Source: Malus domestica (lineage: Eukaryota > Streptophyta > Magnoliopsida > Rosales > Rosaceae). Taken from it: a DNA stretch of 64,000 bases. The position numbers and the translations under genes are program-made. The notes under the pieces were generated by a model that saw nothing but the letters and a program-made list of their open reading frames with translations, was not told the DNA's origin and did no database searches. The DNA lies in contig NC_091665.1 of assembly GCF_042453785.1 (NCBI RefSeq), positions 9,371,501-9,435,500 of the forward strand. The letters run 5' to 3'. Of the stretch, positions 51,401 to 63,285 are shown in pieces. The stretch's first letter is position 1, and every line of letters begins with the position of its first letter.

Positions 51401-51531
51401 AACTTGAGGGCGATTCTACTGTAGATGGTTCGTTTTTTATTCTCAGTTATGCCACAGAGATTGCGTTATCTTTCTTCATCACTTCTCTTTAGCTGGTCAA
51501 ATCTTTACCACTTGATGGTTTCACAGAGATT

Positions 51532-51721
51532 CTTAATCAGCAGCTTAAGATGTATACTTCCCTCTCACAAACCTGTTCAGATGTGAAGATGGTTCAGTCA
51601 CTTCTACCAATTTTGAAGGTTTGCCTCTTAATCAGCAGCTTAAGATGTAAACTTCCCTCTCACAAGCCTGTTCAAATGTGAAGATGGTTCAGTCACTTAT
51701 ACCAATTTTGGAGGTTTGCCT
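51532..51721 (+). repeat. 95-bp tandem duplication of a REV3 exon
   Basis: 51532-51626 (most of exon 10 plus its donor) is repeated at 51627-51721 with a few changes. The second copy has TAA where the first has TAT and keeps a GT donor. It lacks its own acceptor, so splicing would likely skip it. Confidence 0.92.
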
Positions 51722-53013
51722 TCGTCTCAGTCAGTTGCTATATTTAATTTATCGTTATGCATCTTACATTTGTTCCTTTCTTTTTGGTCCTTAGGAGTGT
51801 GAAAGGACTGGAATACATGAGGCAGCAATACCACCTGATCCTGCCAAACCACTTCCTGAAGATGCTTTGAAAACTCTCTTAGTTGGTCTTGGATTTGATA
51901 ACAAGCTTGTGAAAGTTCACAGTGAAGCTGAAAGTTCTCTGTGTCGAAATCAATTAAGGAAAGATGTAAGGTCTGTGGAGCAGATGGCATCTCGAAAAGA
52001 TGAAGGAAATTTTGCTGGACCCCAAACTGATAATCTTATTGATTGGGAAATAATTGGATCTCTGCCAACACAAGATTCTATTAAAGATAGTGTTCGAAAT
52101 GCCAAACTACTATCGAATAAGGAACTTCCAGCATCACAGGTAATCCAGACAATAAACATGAAGGTATAAAAATCCTGATTATTTATCTCTTTCATCGCAG
52201 ATGCAGATTTTTCACTCTTGGGAAATTCTTTTCTTGGCCCTGTGAATTTACAGGGGCTTGGCTAGTTTATTGCTTTTCCTTTTATGGAACCTATTACTGA
52301 TATATTTTGTGTCTTGGCATTGATAGGAATCATATGTTTTCTCTCAAGTTGCAGATAGTGAAGCACTGGGTCTTCTTAGATGGCTTGCCACTTCTCAGGC
52401 CGGTGATGATATAAACTCTGATGATGAATTTGTTTGTGAAACAATTCTTAGTCCCTTGTTGCTGGCAACAACCATTGACAATGTTCTGAACAAAGCTAAT
52501 GTGGATTATGAGACTGAATCCCTAAAGGAGTGTCAGGACGTACTTGATTCGGTTGGTGATATGGTTGACTTTGAGAGATCACAAGAAAGAGCTTCTTGCC
52601 CTTCAGATCAAAAGAATTCTTCAAAAAGTTCATCTGAGCATGTGATTCCTCAGGTGGATGGTTGTGGGGATGACGATTTCTCAACTCCTTTTGATGGATC
52701 AGTTGGAAGCTTTTCTGAAATAGAGGGGAAGAGTGAATTTAGGACCTCCAGCCATCAGGTGCAAGATGCTAGCTCCAGCTTCAATCATAAGCACAAAAGG
52801 AAAAAATTATGGGGCTCTTTACCTTTCTCTGAGACCTCAAAGATGAAGACAGAAGGGGAACATGCCAGTTTACGCATAGAAACAAAGGACCCTAATGGTA
52901 CAAGTTCTTCTTCTGAAAATGAAGTGGGAAAACGTGCAGGCACTGGAGCTTGTGATGCAAAAGACAGCGGTAAGTTGACAAGATGCTCTGTGAGGGACTT
53001 GATGAGGAGAAAG

Positions 53014-53016
53014 TGA
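53014..53016 (+). other. REV3: Nonsense codon in REV3 exon 12
   Basis: The frame reads LMRRK, then TGA, then FYRVEPPE. Homologues have Arg here, so CGA to TGA is the simplest change. The reading frame stays open on both sides, giving a clear in-frame stop. Confidence 0.85.
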
Positions 53017-53187
53017 TTTTACCGGGTTGAGCCACCTGAAACTAGTCGGAGGGAGGAAAACGAAGGCACACTTCTCTGTGCAAAGCGTTTAGATTTTCAA
53101 GTGTCAGGTGCTGATGAGCTTGACAGGAAGCCTCAAGAGTCTTCTAACTTCAGGCTATCATTAGCTGACCAACAGTCAGGAAGCTAT

Positions 53188-53828
53188 ACAACAACAACAA
53201 CAACAACAACAAAGCCTTTTCCCACTAAGTGGGGTCGGCTATATGAATCCTAGAACGCCATTGCGCTCGGTTTTGTGTCATGCCCTCGGTTAGATCCAAG
53301 TACTCTAAGTCTTTTCTTAGAGTCTCTTCCAAAGTTTTCCTAAGTCTTCCTCTACCCCTTCAGCCCTGAACCTCTGTCCCGTAGTCACATCTTCGAACCG
53401 GAGCGTCAGTCGGCCTTCTTTGCACATGTCCAAATCACCAGAGCCGATTTTCTCTCATCTTTCCTACAATTTCGGCTACTCCTACTTTACCTCGGATATC
53501 CTCATTCCCAATCTTATCCTTTCTCGTGTGCCCACACATCCCACGAAGCATCCTCATCTCCGCTACACCCATTTTGTGTACGTGTTGATGCTTCACCACC
53601 CAACATTCTCTGCCATACAACATCGCTGGCCTTATTGCCGTCCTATAAAATTTTCCCTTGAGCTTCAGTGGCCTACGACGGTCACACAACACGCCGGATG
53701 CACTCTTTCCATCCAGCTCGTATTCTATGGTTGAGATCTCCATCTAATTCTCCGTTCTCTTGCAAGATAGATCCTAGGTAACGAAAACGGTCGCTTTTTG
53801 TGATCTTCGCTAGATTGCTCCGGTCATT
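53188..53828 (-). mobile_element. RTE-type LINE, 3' end (5'-truncated)
   Basis: On the minus strand an ORF (53743-53435) reads with YGRECWVVKHQHVHKM, MRMLRGMCGHTRKDKIGNED and KVGVAEIVGKMRENRL, the C-terminus typical of plant RTE-clade LINE ORF2. The element ends in a TTGTTG-type tail, seen on the plus strand as (ACA)n at 53188-53212. The 5' part is missing. The TGA and frame breaks show it is dead. Confidence 0.85.
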
Positions 53829-53830
53829 AG

Positions 53831-56800
53831 TGTGGATAAGTATATAAATGGATAGAGATAGGAAAGCAAACACAAGATGTACGTGGTTCACCCAGATTGG
53901 CTACGCCCACGGAATAGAAGAGTTCTCATTAATTGTGAAGGGTTTACACAAGTACATAGGTTCAAGCTCTCCTTTAGTGAGTACGAGTGAATGATTTAGT
54001 ACAAATGACATTAGGAAATATTGTGGGATAATGATCTCGTAATCACGAAACTTCTAAGTATCGGAGTGTGGTGTCGTCTTGACTTGCCTTATCTGTCTCA
54101 TAGGTAGATGTGGCATCTTCTCTGGAAGTACTCTTCCTCCATCCAGGGGTGGTATCTTTAACTGGTGGAGATGCACAAGGTAATGTATCAATTTCACTTG
54201 AAGCTTACTTGTAGTTTCAGGCTTGGTCAAGCGCGATACAAACCATGTAGTAGGAGTCCCCCAAGTCGCCGAGCTAGGGGGTCTGCTGAAAGAGGTGACA
54301 GACAAGGTAAGCAATCAGAGCTCCGACTGATTGTTCACCTTCTCCCCATCTTGCAGCAGCATGAAGGATAAAGAGAAGAAAAATGAGAAGAGATGATATG
54401 AGATACTTTTGCTTTTGAAGAAGTAACTTTCCACAGGCTTATTCTTGAACTGAGCTGGAGGGTTTTCTGGTTTCCTCCAGAGTATAAGGCCGACTGAAGA
54501 ATTTGAGGGTCAAAACAAGTCCATCAAATCTAGAGTACGTTCCACCCTGCTGATATGGGATACTTTTGCTTTTGACAAAGTAATGGATGTATCGGCACGT
54601 GTGCTGTTACGCTTGTCTCCACATGCTTCCTTGTATCCTTCGCACTTGCCCTATCTGTTCCTCAAGCATATGCGGAATCTTCCCTGGAAACATAAGATGA
54701 TGAAGATGAGTACTCGAGAGCAATGCCAGGTAAGTAATCAGGTAAGGGGTTCCAGGCAGTCAATTCCTGGCTGGAAGCTTGATTCCAAGTACTGACTGAT
54801 TGCTCTCTTTCTCCTTGTCTTGCAGGTAAAAACAAGGCCAAAAGAAAAAACAGGGAAAAAGCATGATATGAGATACTCTTGCTTTTAACCCTGATGATAT
54901 GAGATATTCTTGCTCTAGTATAGCTTGTTTGCAGAGGTATTATCGGGGGGAAAGAAAGCTGAATATTTCGAAAGGCTTTGTTGGGAGTGCCCTCTCAGAT
55001 ATGATGAAGGGTTGAGCATTTTTGCAGGTCTGCCTGTCCGTTGGGGATGGAGGTCGACATATATAGGAGTCTCCCTAACAACAAGTAGTAATGCTATTCC
55101 TTTACCCTGCTTGGTCATAGCACGGTAGTGGGAGCTGCCAGTTTCACATGTTTTAACTCTGTCAGAGCACTTTGAAAAAGTGGTCTGTGGTATCTGGCTC
55201 TCGAGATTCGGAGAACGATGCCTCTTCGATTTTTGAGAAAGCAATCATGCTGGGGGTCTGACTCTCGAGATTCGGAGAGCAGTGTCTCTTCGATTTTTGA
55301 GGAAGTAATCATGTTGGGAGTCTGGCTCTCGAGATTCGGAAGGCGGTGCCTCTTCGATTTTGGAGCAAGCAATCTTGTTGGGAGTGTTGTCTCGAATGTG
55401 AGTAAAGGTTGGACATGTTTGCTAGTCTACCTTGCCACGAAGCACAAAGGTTGACACACAGGGACTTTCCAATTATCCAGCAATGGTACTGTTCCTTTAC
55501 CCTCTCTTCGATTTTGAGAAAGTAGTCATGTTGGGAGTCTGGCTCTCGAGATTCGGAAGACGGTGCCTCTTCGATTTTGGAGCAAGCAATCTTGTTGGGA
55601 CTGTTTTCTCGAATGTGAGTAAAGGTTGGGCATGTTTGCTAGTCTACCTTGCCACGAAGCACAGAGGTTGACACACAGGGACTTTCCAATTATCCAGCAG
55701 TGGTACTGTTCCTTTACCCTTGTGGGTAATAATATGGTAGCTAGACCTTCAAAATTTATGTGTCTAAACTTTGTTAGTGCTGTTTCTTTGCTATTCTTTT
55801 ACCTTTCTTGGTCAGAGCGATGTAGTGGGAGCTGCAAGCTTCACGTGCTCAACTTTGGCAGAGAACTTTGGCAAAGTGATCTGTGGTACCCATGAGTTAT
55901 TGTTGCGTGTGGGAAGTGGGTGATTGAACAGTAAGATTCATGTGCTTTCTACTTCACCAGAAGTCTTCGACAAAATGCCCATAATTTCTGCAAAGCTGAG
56001 TGTGCGTGTGACAGGTGCTGACAAGGCTAGAAAAGTAGGTGCCTCTTCGATTTCTGAGATCGGCCCTCGTGGTCTCTGAGCAGCCCAGCTTTTGAGAAAG
56101 CGAGCGCCTCTTCGATTGATTCGGAGAACGGTGCCTCACCGATTTTTGAGAAAGCAATCATGCTGGGGGTCTGGCTCTCGAGATTCGGGGAGCAGTGTCT
56201 CTTCGATTTTTGAGAAAGTAATCATGTTGGGAGAGTGGCTCTTGAGATTCGGAGGGTGGTGCCTCTTCGATTTTGGAGCAAGCAATCTTGTTGGGAGTGT
56301 TTTCTCGAATGTGAGTAAAGGTTGGGCATGTTTGCTAGTCTACCTTGCCACGAAGCACAGAGGTTGACACACAGGGACTTTCCAATTATCCAGCAATGGT
56401 ACTGTTCCTTTACCCGCTCTTCGATTTTTAAGAAAGTAGTCATGTTAGGAGTCTGGCTCTTTAGATTCGGAGGACGGTGCCTCTTCGATTTTGGAGCAAG
56501 CAATCTTATTGGGAGTGTTTTCTCGAATGTGAGTAAAGGTTGGGCATGTTTGCTAGTCTACCTTGCCACGAAGCACAGAGGTTGACATACATGGACTTTC
56601 CAATTATCCAGCAGTGGTACTGTTCCTTTACCCTTGTGGGTAATAATATGGTAGCTAGACCTTCAAAATTTATGGGTCTAAACTTTGTTAGTGCTGTTTC
56701 TTTGCTATTCTTTTACCCTTCTTGGTCAGAGCGATGTAGTGGGAGCTGCAAGCTTCACGTGCTCAACTTTGGCAGAGAACTTTGGCAAAGTTATCTGTGG

Positions 56801-56838
56801 TACCCATGAGCTATTGTTGCGTGTGGGAAGTGGGTGAT
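53831..56838 (+). mobile_element. Non-autonomous LTR-type element with internal tandem modules
   Basis: Starts TGTGGATAAGTATATAAATG. Parts of 54420-54960 match 41217-41920 inside the other composite element (shared GATATGAGATACTCTTGC and flanks), so they are one family. The 3' part is built of repeats: CGAATGTGAGTAAAGG recurs at 55393, 55610, 56306 and 56524, that is, a ~217-bp module twice within a ~914-bp unit present twice (about 54.9-55.9 and 55.9-56.8 kb). The last unit stops abruptly at AACAGTAAGATT, where REV3 coding sequence resumes. Short ORFs in it are repeat artefacts. No target duplication was found. Confidence 0.75.
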
Positions 56839-59800
56839 TGAACAGTAAGATTTGGTCTGCTGAACATGAAGTGGCTGATGGAGATGGTTACGTTGAAAGT
56901 GGCTTTGAAAGCTTATCTTCCAAGGTTGGAGTATATGAAATGTCTTTTGAGAATCCCATGGGTGCAAATGCCACAACTGTCAGTGCTGTTCTAAACAATG
57001 AGAGGTCTGGTGTCCAAAAACTGGGTAGGGACTCTGTTTCATCTGAGCTCAGGCACTCACCGCCTGAGTTCATCTGTCCAGATGATGAGGACGTAATTGG
57101 AATGACATTCCACAAGAAACCTCCTGTTCCATTGGAAGGACAGGGCATCTAAAGACGCTTCATCTTTATATGATGGTATTACTAGCATTTGGTTAAGAAA
57201 TATGTTTTTCAAAGAGTTGAAGTTGAAAACTTTTAAATATTGACTTATGATATTTGCATAAATGCCTTGTGCTTTGCATCCTTTAATATTGTTACCATTG
57301 ATTCTGTCTCTGACATTAAGTTGGTTTATTCATCATGCTTAGGTTTTAGGAATTATTCTGTTGATTTGGTTTGGTTCTGATGTCATATTGTAGTGCTTGC
57401 TAGAAATTATTGCTGACCAGCCTATGTTTTCTATTCAAGGAAGAGCTACGGATGACTATTTCCCCTTCTTTGTGGGAGATTTCCCAGACGAGACAGAAAT
57501 TCAGAACAAGTGTGTTAGAAGTGAATCTAGCTCTCATGAAGAATCTGTTATGGGTGTCCCTACTCACTATCAAACCGATGACTATTACTTGTATTTGTTA
57601 ACACCTGCAACTTCACCCCCGTCTGCCGAAAAGGTGAATAGATGGTTGTCAAGTGATGAAAAAGGTATTTGCTAGAATTTTGTAGATCGAGGCTATTACA
57701 TATTGGAACTTTTTAGCTCTAAATTATGATTATGGACTTCTAGGTGCTACTTTTGATAGCAATGTGCCATTATCAATCTGTGAATCTGAAAATGATAAAT
57801 TATTTCTTTTCTTGAAAGATATTAGACTTTAGAAAGTACAAATGTTTTCTCATGTGTAAACATTTTCTACAGTCTTCTGGGAGTCTTACTAGTTTACAGA
57901 GTTCTTTGCTTAATGATTGGGACTAAAGTTCACCTGGATGTGGTTGTAGATGATGTTCCACCTACTCTGCCCCAAGGACCTCAAGAGAATCATGAAAATC
58001 ATGAAGAAGAAAGGAACCATTTCTGCACTGACAGGACGGGAATAGGTCAAAGAGAAGGAGATGCTGTTAAAGTTCAACTAAACTCCGAATGCGCACAAGA
58101 TAATTCTCAGATTTCTGGCCCAGATGGGAGATCAAAGCCCACTCCTCTTAAATCAAATTGGATTCAGGGACCCTGCAAGTGTTGGCGGAGGCCAACAGCT
58201 GACATTGTTAAGCATAGAGGTATACAAAGTAGTAGTCTCATCTTATCAAAACAGATAGCAGTATTTGTGTCTACTTTTATTTTTCTTGCTCTATTGGATT
58301 TAGAAAATCACGATGATTTTTTTGGAATGATTTGTTTCAATGTTTTAGGTTTAGTGGGTTGTACTATTGTCAACAATAATTTTTGTTGCTTTAAGTATAA
58401 ACGTTCATAACAATGTTGTGATTAAATTTTGTATATTAAGTTTTCTTGAAACTTTCACTTGCTCAAATATTTATTAGCATTTGCATTGATACAACTTGAA
58501 TGCAACATTGGTGACAGGTTCAAGCAGAATCAAGAGGAGATCTTCGACCTGATCCTCGGTTTGATGCCATCAATTTTATCTCTCTCGCTATTCAGAATGA
58601 TAGCGATCCTATTGTTGAAGTTCATGTGCTTTTGCTCAGTAAAGCTGAAGGTTCTCAGAGGTAAAATCTTATATTTATACTGAAATTTAAATAACCTTAT
58701 CTTTCTCCGGATCTTTCTCCGACAATGAGTATGATGGTGCATCTTCCTGGTTGGGATATTTGTAATGGTTGTTTCATTTGATAGTTACAATTTGGATGTT
58801 TTATATATGGTGGAATTTGTGGCCTTAAATTTTTCGGGCAATATGCTTAAATAACTGGAACATTATAAAATCTTTTGTAATATTTAAGAACAATGAAGAT
58901 ATACATATCAATGCCATTTTCTAGGTAGCGTTGGCTGGCATTTTATAGTAGCTTATTGTGTGTTTCTTTTGCAGGAGTCTTGATGGAATTTCTGGCTGCA
59001 AGGTGTTATTTTTTTATGAGGAGAAGTACTTATTTGATCATTTTACGAAAATTGTGTGCTCATTGGACCCAGATGTTTTGATGGGTTGAGATATACAAAG
59101 TGGTTCTCTTGGCTTTTTGGCAGAAAGGGCTCCACATCTTGGTATAGGTTTACTCAACAAAATATCTCGGGCACCATCCGAATCCAAGATGGAGGCTGAA
59201 GATTTAGAAATTTTGGAGAAGGCAATACAAGATAAAATAATTCCTGAGGCAGTCATTGCCAATTCAGTTGTAAGAGAAGATCCAGTAATTGAGGATGAAT
59301 GGGGAAGAACTCATGCCAGCGGTGTCAATGTTTGTGGCAGAATTATCCTTAATATATGGCGGCTGATCTGTGGTGAAGTCAAGCTCAATATGTACACAGT
59401 TGAGGCTGTTGCTCTAGCTGTGTTGAGGCGAAAAGTCCCATATATTTCTAATAAAGTACTGGCAAAATGGTTTTCAAGTGGCCCTGGACAAGCCAGATAT
59501 CGATGTATTGAATATGTAAATGAGAGAGCGAAGCTGAGCCTTGAAATAATGAATCAGTTAGACATGGTATGGTAACCTCTTGCTTTGGTAATTAATTTCT
59601 AGCTTGCTTCCTCTCTGTGCGCTTGTATGTGTGTTTCATATCTATGAGAATTGAGTAATGATATTAAGAGGTTGCTTTATAGGTGCCTTTTTTTTGAAGC
59701 CTGCATTTCATTGGTTAGATTAGCCTATTCTTATATAATTTCTCTGTCCTTTCTTTCCATTTGGGCATGATTAAAGTATTTCAATCGTCCCAATAGTTCT

Positions 59801-59978
59801 TCCATTTGGTCTTTTGAGATTAAACTTTTTATTTTATGCTTACCTGATTAGTCTTCTTAATAAATGTGTATCTGATTAGCTTTGTTGAGCTGATAATTCG
59901 TCAGAGTAATGTTTACTCTCTTTTATATTTTTCTATTCCACTGCCTTTTTATTAAGTTCATCATCACTGCTTTTGCAG

Positions 59979-61524
59979 ATAAATCGAACATCAGAACTTG
60001 CACGTGTCTTTGGCATTGACTTTTTTTTCAGTTCTCTCTAGAGGTTCACAATACCGTGTTGAATCCATGTTTCTGAGACTAGCCCATGCACAAAACTATG
60101 TTGCCATATCCCCTGGCAGTAAACAGGTTCTTACAAGTTATCTTTTACTCTTTCATTTCCCTCCTAATGATGCCTGCTGGTGGATTGCATTTTTCTATCG
60201 TTGCATTAGATTCTCATGTAGCCGTGGATGATATATTAGACCATTTGATGACTGTGATGATTGATCTTATGTAGGTTGCTTCTCAACCAGCGATGGAGTA
60301 CTTACCTCTTGTCATGGAACCAGAGTCTGGTCTTTATGCAGATGCAGTTGTCGTATTGGATTTTTTCAGTCTCTTTATCCGTCAATGATTATTGCATACA
60401 ACCTTTGCTATTCTACACGCCTTGGAAAAGTTGTACCTTCAGAGGCAAATACACTAGGAGTCAGTTCGTTTTCACCAGATCCCCATGACCTTCATATTTT
60501 AAAAGATCAGATTCTGCTTACTCCAAATGGTGTCATGTATGTCCCCAAGAAGGTATTCTTTTCGTATTTGTTTCTGTTTTACAGATTTAATGCAATCATA
60601 TGGAGCATGCATTACGAGTTGATCATGCACTCAGAAGAGGGAGGAGAGAGTAACTTCCAGTTCTTGCTGTGAATCATGTGATACAGGTTCGCAAAGGTGT
60701 ATTACCCCGTTTGTTAGATGAAATATTGTCAACGAGAATAATGGTTAAACAAGCTATGAAAAAGCTGTCTGCTTCACAGCAAGTTCTTCACAGGGTACAT
60801 TACGTTATAGAATACAAAGTTTGTGTGGTTCCTCTTAGTTCTCCGCACTAGTTGTTTGATATATGGATATTGTCCCTTACAATGTATGTGTATGCTTCAA
60901 TTGTTAACTGATTCGTATCTTCTGAATTCCAATGTTTGATCTTGTGACCTATACCAAGATAAACGAAAGAAGTTTTATTCAATCGGCAAAGTTTCAAAGC
61001 TTTGATTTATATTCTGTTATTAATTTTGTCATCCTTCCTTGGAATGCATGTCTGGTGTGGATGTGGTTCAGTTGAAATGTGTTGTTGAATGAGAAGCGAC
61101 AAATGTCTTTCGGTTGAACATGTTGTGGGTCCATAATTTATCAAGGGAGCCTCAAAATATGATGCAAATTTACAACTTCATTAGTGCTTTTTGAAAGAAT
61201 GGATTCTCAAAGATACAGCAAGTTGTGACATTTTGGAATTCCTTTTTTCCATGGATTGTGCTCTTTTAAGTTCGTAAAGGTTGAATTTATCATTTTTACA
61301 AGGCATCACATTCTTTTCCAGATTTTTAATGCAACACAACTTGCTCTGAAGTTGATATCAAACGTGTATGGCTATACTGCTGCTGGGTTTAGTGGCCGCA
61401 TGCCTTGTGCCGAGATTGCAGACATTATTGTTTAATGTGGCCGTAGTACACTGGAAAAGGCTATTTCATACGTAAATGCACATGACAAGTGGAAGGAAAA
61501 AGTTATTTATGGCAACACAGACAG
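59979..61524 (+). other. REV3: REV3 polymerase palm/fingers exons (motifs A and B)
   Basis: These exons hold the B-family core. Motif A should read DFxSLYPS at about 60357; the T run at 60361-60366 has two bases too many, and SLYPSMIIAYNL continues in another frame. An 8-T run at 60021-60028 adds a further base before SVLSRGSQYRVES. Motif B is intact in sequence (LALKLISNVYGYTAAGFSG, about 61345). A stop at 61433 follows, where homologues have Gln before CGRSTLEKAI. Confidence 0.88.
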
Positions 61525-61735
61525 GTATCAGTCAATTTCTTATGATGAATTAGATGAAAATTACAATCAATTTTTCTTGATTATGCATCATGACACATCA
61601 TGAGTTTAGTTTGGTGTGATTTGGTCTATTTGTGTGATTGCTTCTGGGTCAATGGAGATTTTTGTACCAGTTCTTTCTCTTTTATGTGTGCTGAGATGGG
61701 AAAATTAACTGGCCTTATGTTTGTACCATGTTTGT
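61510..61735 (+). other. REV3: REV3 motif C altered and acceptor lost
   Basis: The exon ends VIYGNTD plus AG. Family members have YGDTDS, where the first Asp binds catalytic metal, so GAC or GAT has become AAC. The next exon should start with C-ATG-TTT-GTC (Ser completed, then Met-Phe-Val), but the two bases before it are AC (61725-61726) instead of AG. Confidence 0.8.
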
Positions 61736-62937
61736 CCTCCTAAAAGGACGCACTATTGAAGATTCTTTTAAGATTGGACGCGAGATTGTATCTGAAATTA
61801 GTGCTATGAATCCAAATCCAGTTGCTTTGAAGATGGAAAAAGTTTACAGCCAGTACTTCCTCCTTACTAAGAAGTGTTATGTTGGTTATAGTTATGAAAG
61901 CCCTGAACAGATCGAACCTATTTTTGATGCTAAAGGTATTGAGACAGTCCGTAGGGATACATGTGCGGCTGTTGCCAAGACAATAGAGCAGTCTTTGAGA
62001 CTTTTCTTTGAACATCGGGACATGTATGAGGTACAAGCGCATGCGTCATGAATTTCTTTTCTTATTATATTTCAACTGGTTTGATAAGAATCAAGGCCAA
62101 AAAGGAAAAAGAACAAGATGCCTAATAAAATAGAAATATTCTTTGTGGTGAGATATCCATTGATTGCAAGTCAATCCATGCTCCCATGTTACTTCTTTAG
62201 TTTCATGGCTATCTTGTATTTGCTGGAGCATTTTGCCTGAAATATTGTTTTGCTGACTTTATTTTTCATGGTTGGGTGGTGATCACTGTTGTTTTTGTGC
62301 GTAGGTCAAAACATACTTACAGCGTCAGTGGAAGCGAATCATATCAGGAAGGGTGTCTCTTCAGGATTTTGTATTTGCAAAGGAAGTTTGCCTAGGCACC
62401 TGTCGGGCAAGTTCTATTTCGTCACTTCCACCAGCTGCAGTTGTTGCCACAAAAGCTATGAAAACTGACCCTAGGGCAGAACCCCATTATACAGAGCGAA
62501 TACCTTACATTGTGATCCATGGGGAGCCTGGGGTTCGTCTGGTTGACGTGGTCGTGGATCCATTGAATCTCTTGGCTATTGATTCACCATACAGATTAAA
62601 TGATCTTTATTACATCCATAAACAGATAATCCCAGCTTTGCAGCGAGTGTTTGGGCTTCTTGGGGCTGACTTGAACGAGTGGTTTTCAGATATGCCCCGG
62701 CCAGCCGGAGAAGCCTTTGGTAAACGCCCCTTTTATGCTTCCAATCCACACTGAACCAGAATTGATTATTACTATCTTTCGAGGCATTGTATCTTGTGCG
62801 GTGAGTTGGTCCAGGGATCAGCCCATCTATGCAATTAATGTTCTGAAAACAAAAGTTGTGCTACTGTAGCTGTGATTGGAAGAACTTTGAAACTGGAGAG
62901 AGAGATGCATCAGCTTGATGCTGTAAGTGCTCTGATC

Positions 62938-62939
<2 letters not shown>

Positions 62940-62976
<37 letters not shown>
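62940..62976. repeat. 37-bp poly-T run in REV3 intron
   Basis: An uninterrupted T tract lies between a GTAAGT donor and the last exon. It may be the tail of an inserted retroelement on the minus strand, but no element body was recognised beside it. Confidence 0.9.
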
Positions 62977-63285
62977 CATTTACGACACTTAACCTCTCCA
63001 ATTTTTCGTTCTTTCTTAGAACCTTTGCTTTTTGTATCCTTCAATAGAATTATTACATTGTTTGATATATGATTGAAATTTGCATTTACGGATATCACTT
63101 CTCTCTGGCAGATCTGTCGACATTGTGGTGGTGGCGACTGGGTTGTAGAAAGCGGCATCAAATGCACTTCTCTTGCATGCTCGGTGTTTTATGAGCAGTG
63201 TAAGGTTTGGAAAGAATTACAAGGGCTTGCTTCTGTTGCAGCGGAAACTGGTTTCTACCCGAAATGCATGGTAGAGTGGTTTTGA

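Larger units (their letters stand above)
48646..63285 (+). pseudogene. REV3: DNA polymerase zeta catalytic subunit REV3, inactivated
   Basis: Exons read by homology: 48646-48742, 49009-49091, 49331-49388, 49685-49734, 49862-49970, 50051-50093, 50719-50787, 50960-51115, 51260-51427, 51527-51618, 51795-52139, 52327-53187, 56839-57175, 57394-57664, ~57900-58222, 58518-58660, 58975-59566, 59979-60126, 60275-60552, 60687-60794, 61322-61524, 61727-62030, 62305-62926, 63112-63285. They cover the N-terminal domain, the B-family polymerase core and the C-terminal cysteine motifs (CILCGELVQ; CRHCGGGDW). REV3 performs error-prone translesion synthesis with REV7. Nonsense codons are at 53014, 59087, 61433, 62752 and 62836. 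Frameshifts are near 49920, 57133, 58150, 60025 and 60363. The start is GTG, one acceptor is lost at 61725, and a retroelement sits at 53188-56838. No full product is possible. Confidence 0.93.

Noticed and set aside
55218..56585. Several plus-strand ORFs with nearly the same protein (FDFGASNL, VYLATKH)
   Set aside because: They are translations of the 217-bp tandem module. Frames open and close arbitrarily, and the repeats differ by indels.
53165..56850. AACAGT on both sides of the REV3 insertion as a target duplication
   Set aside because: The same AACAGTAAGATT occurs inside the element at about 55929, so the right copy belongs to the element and not to REV3.
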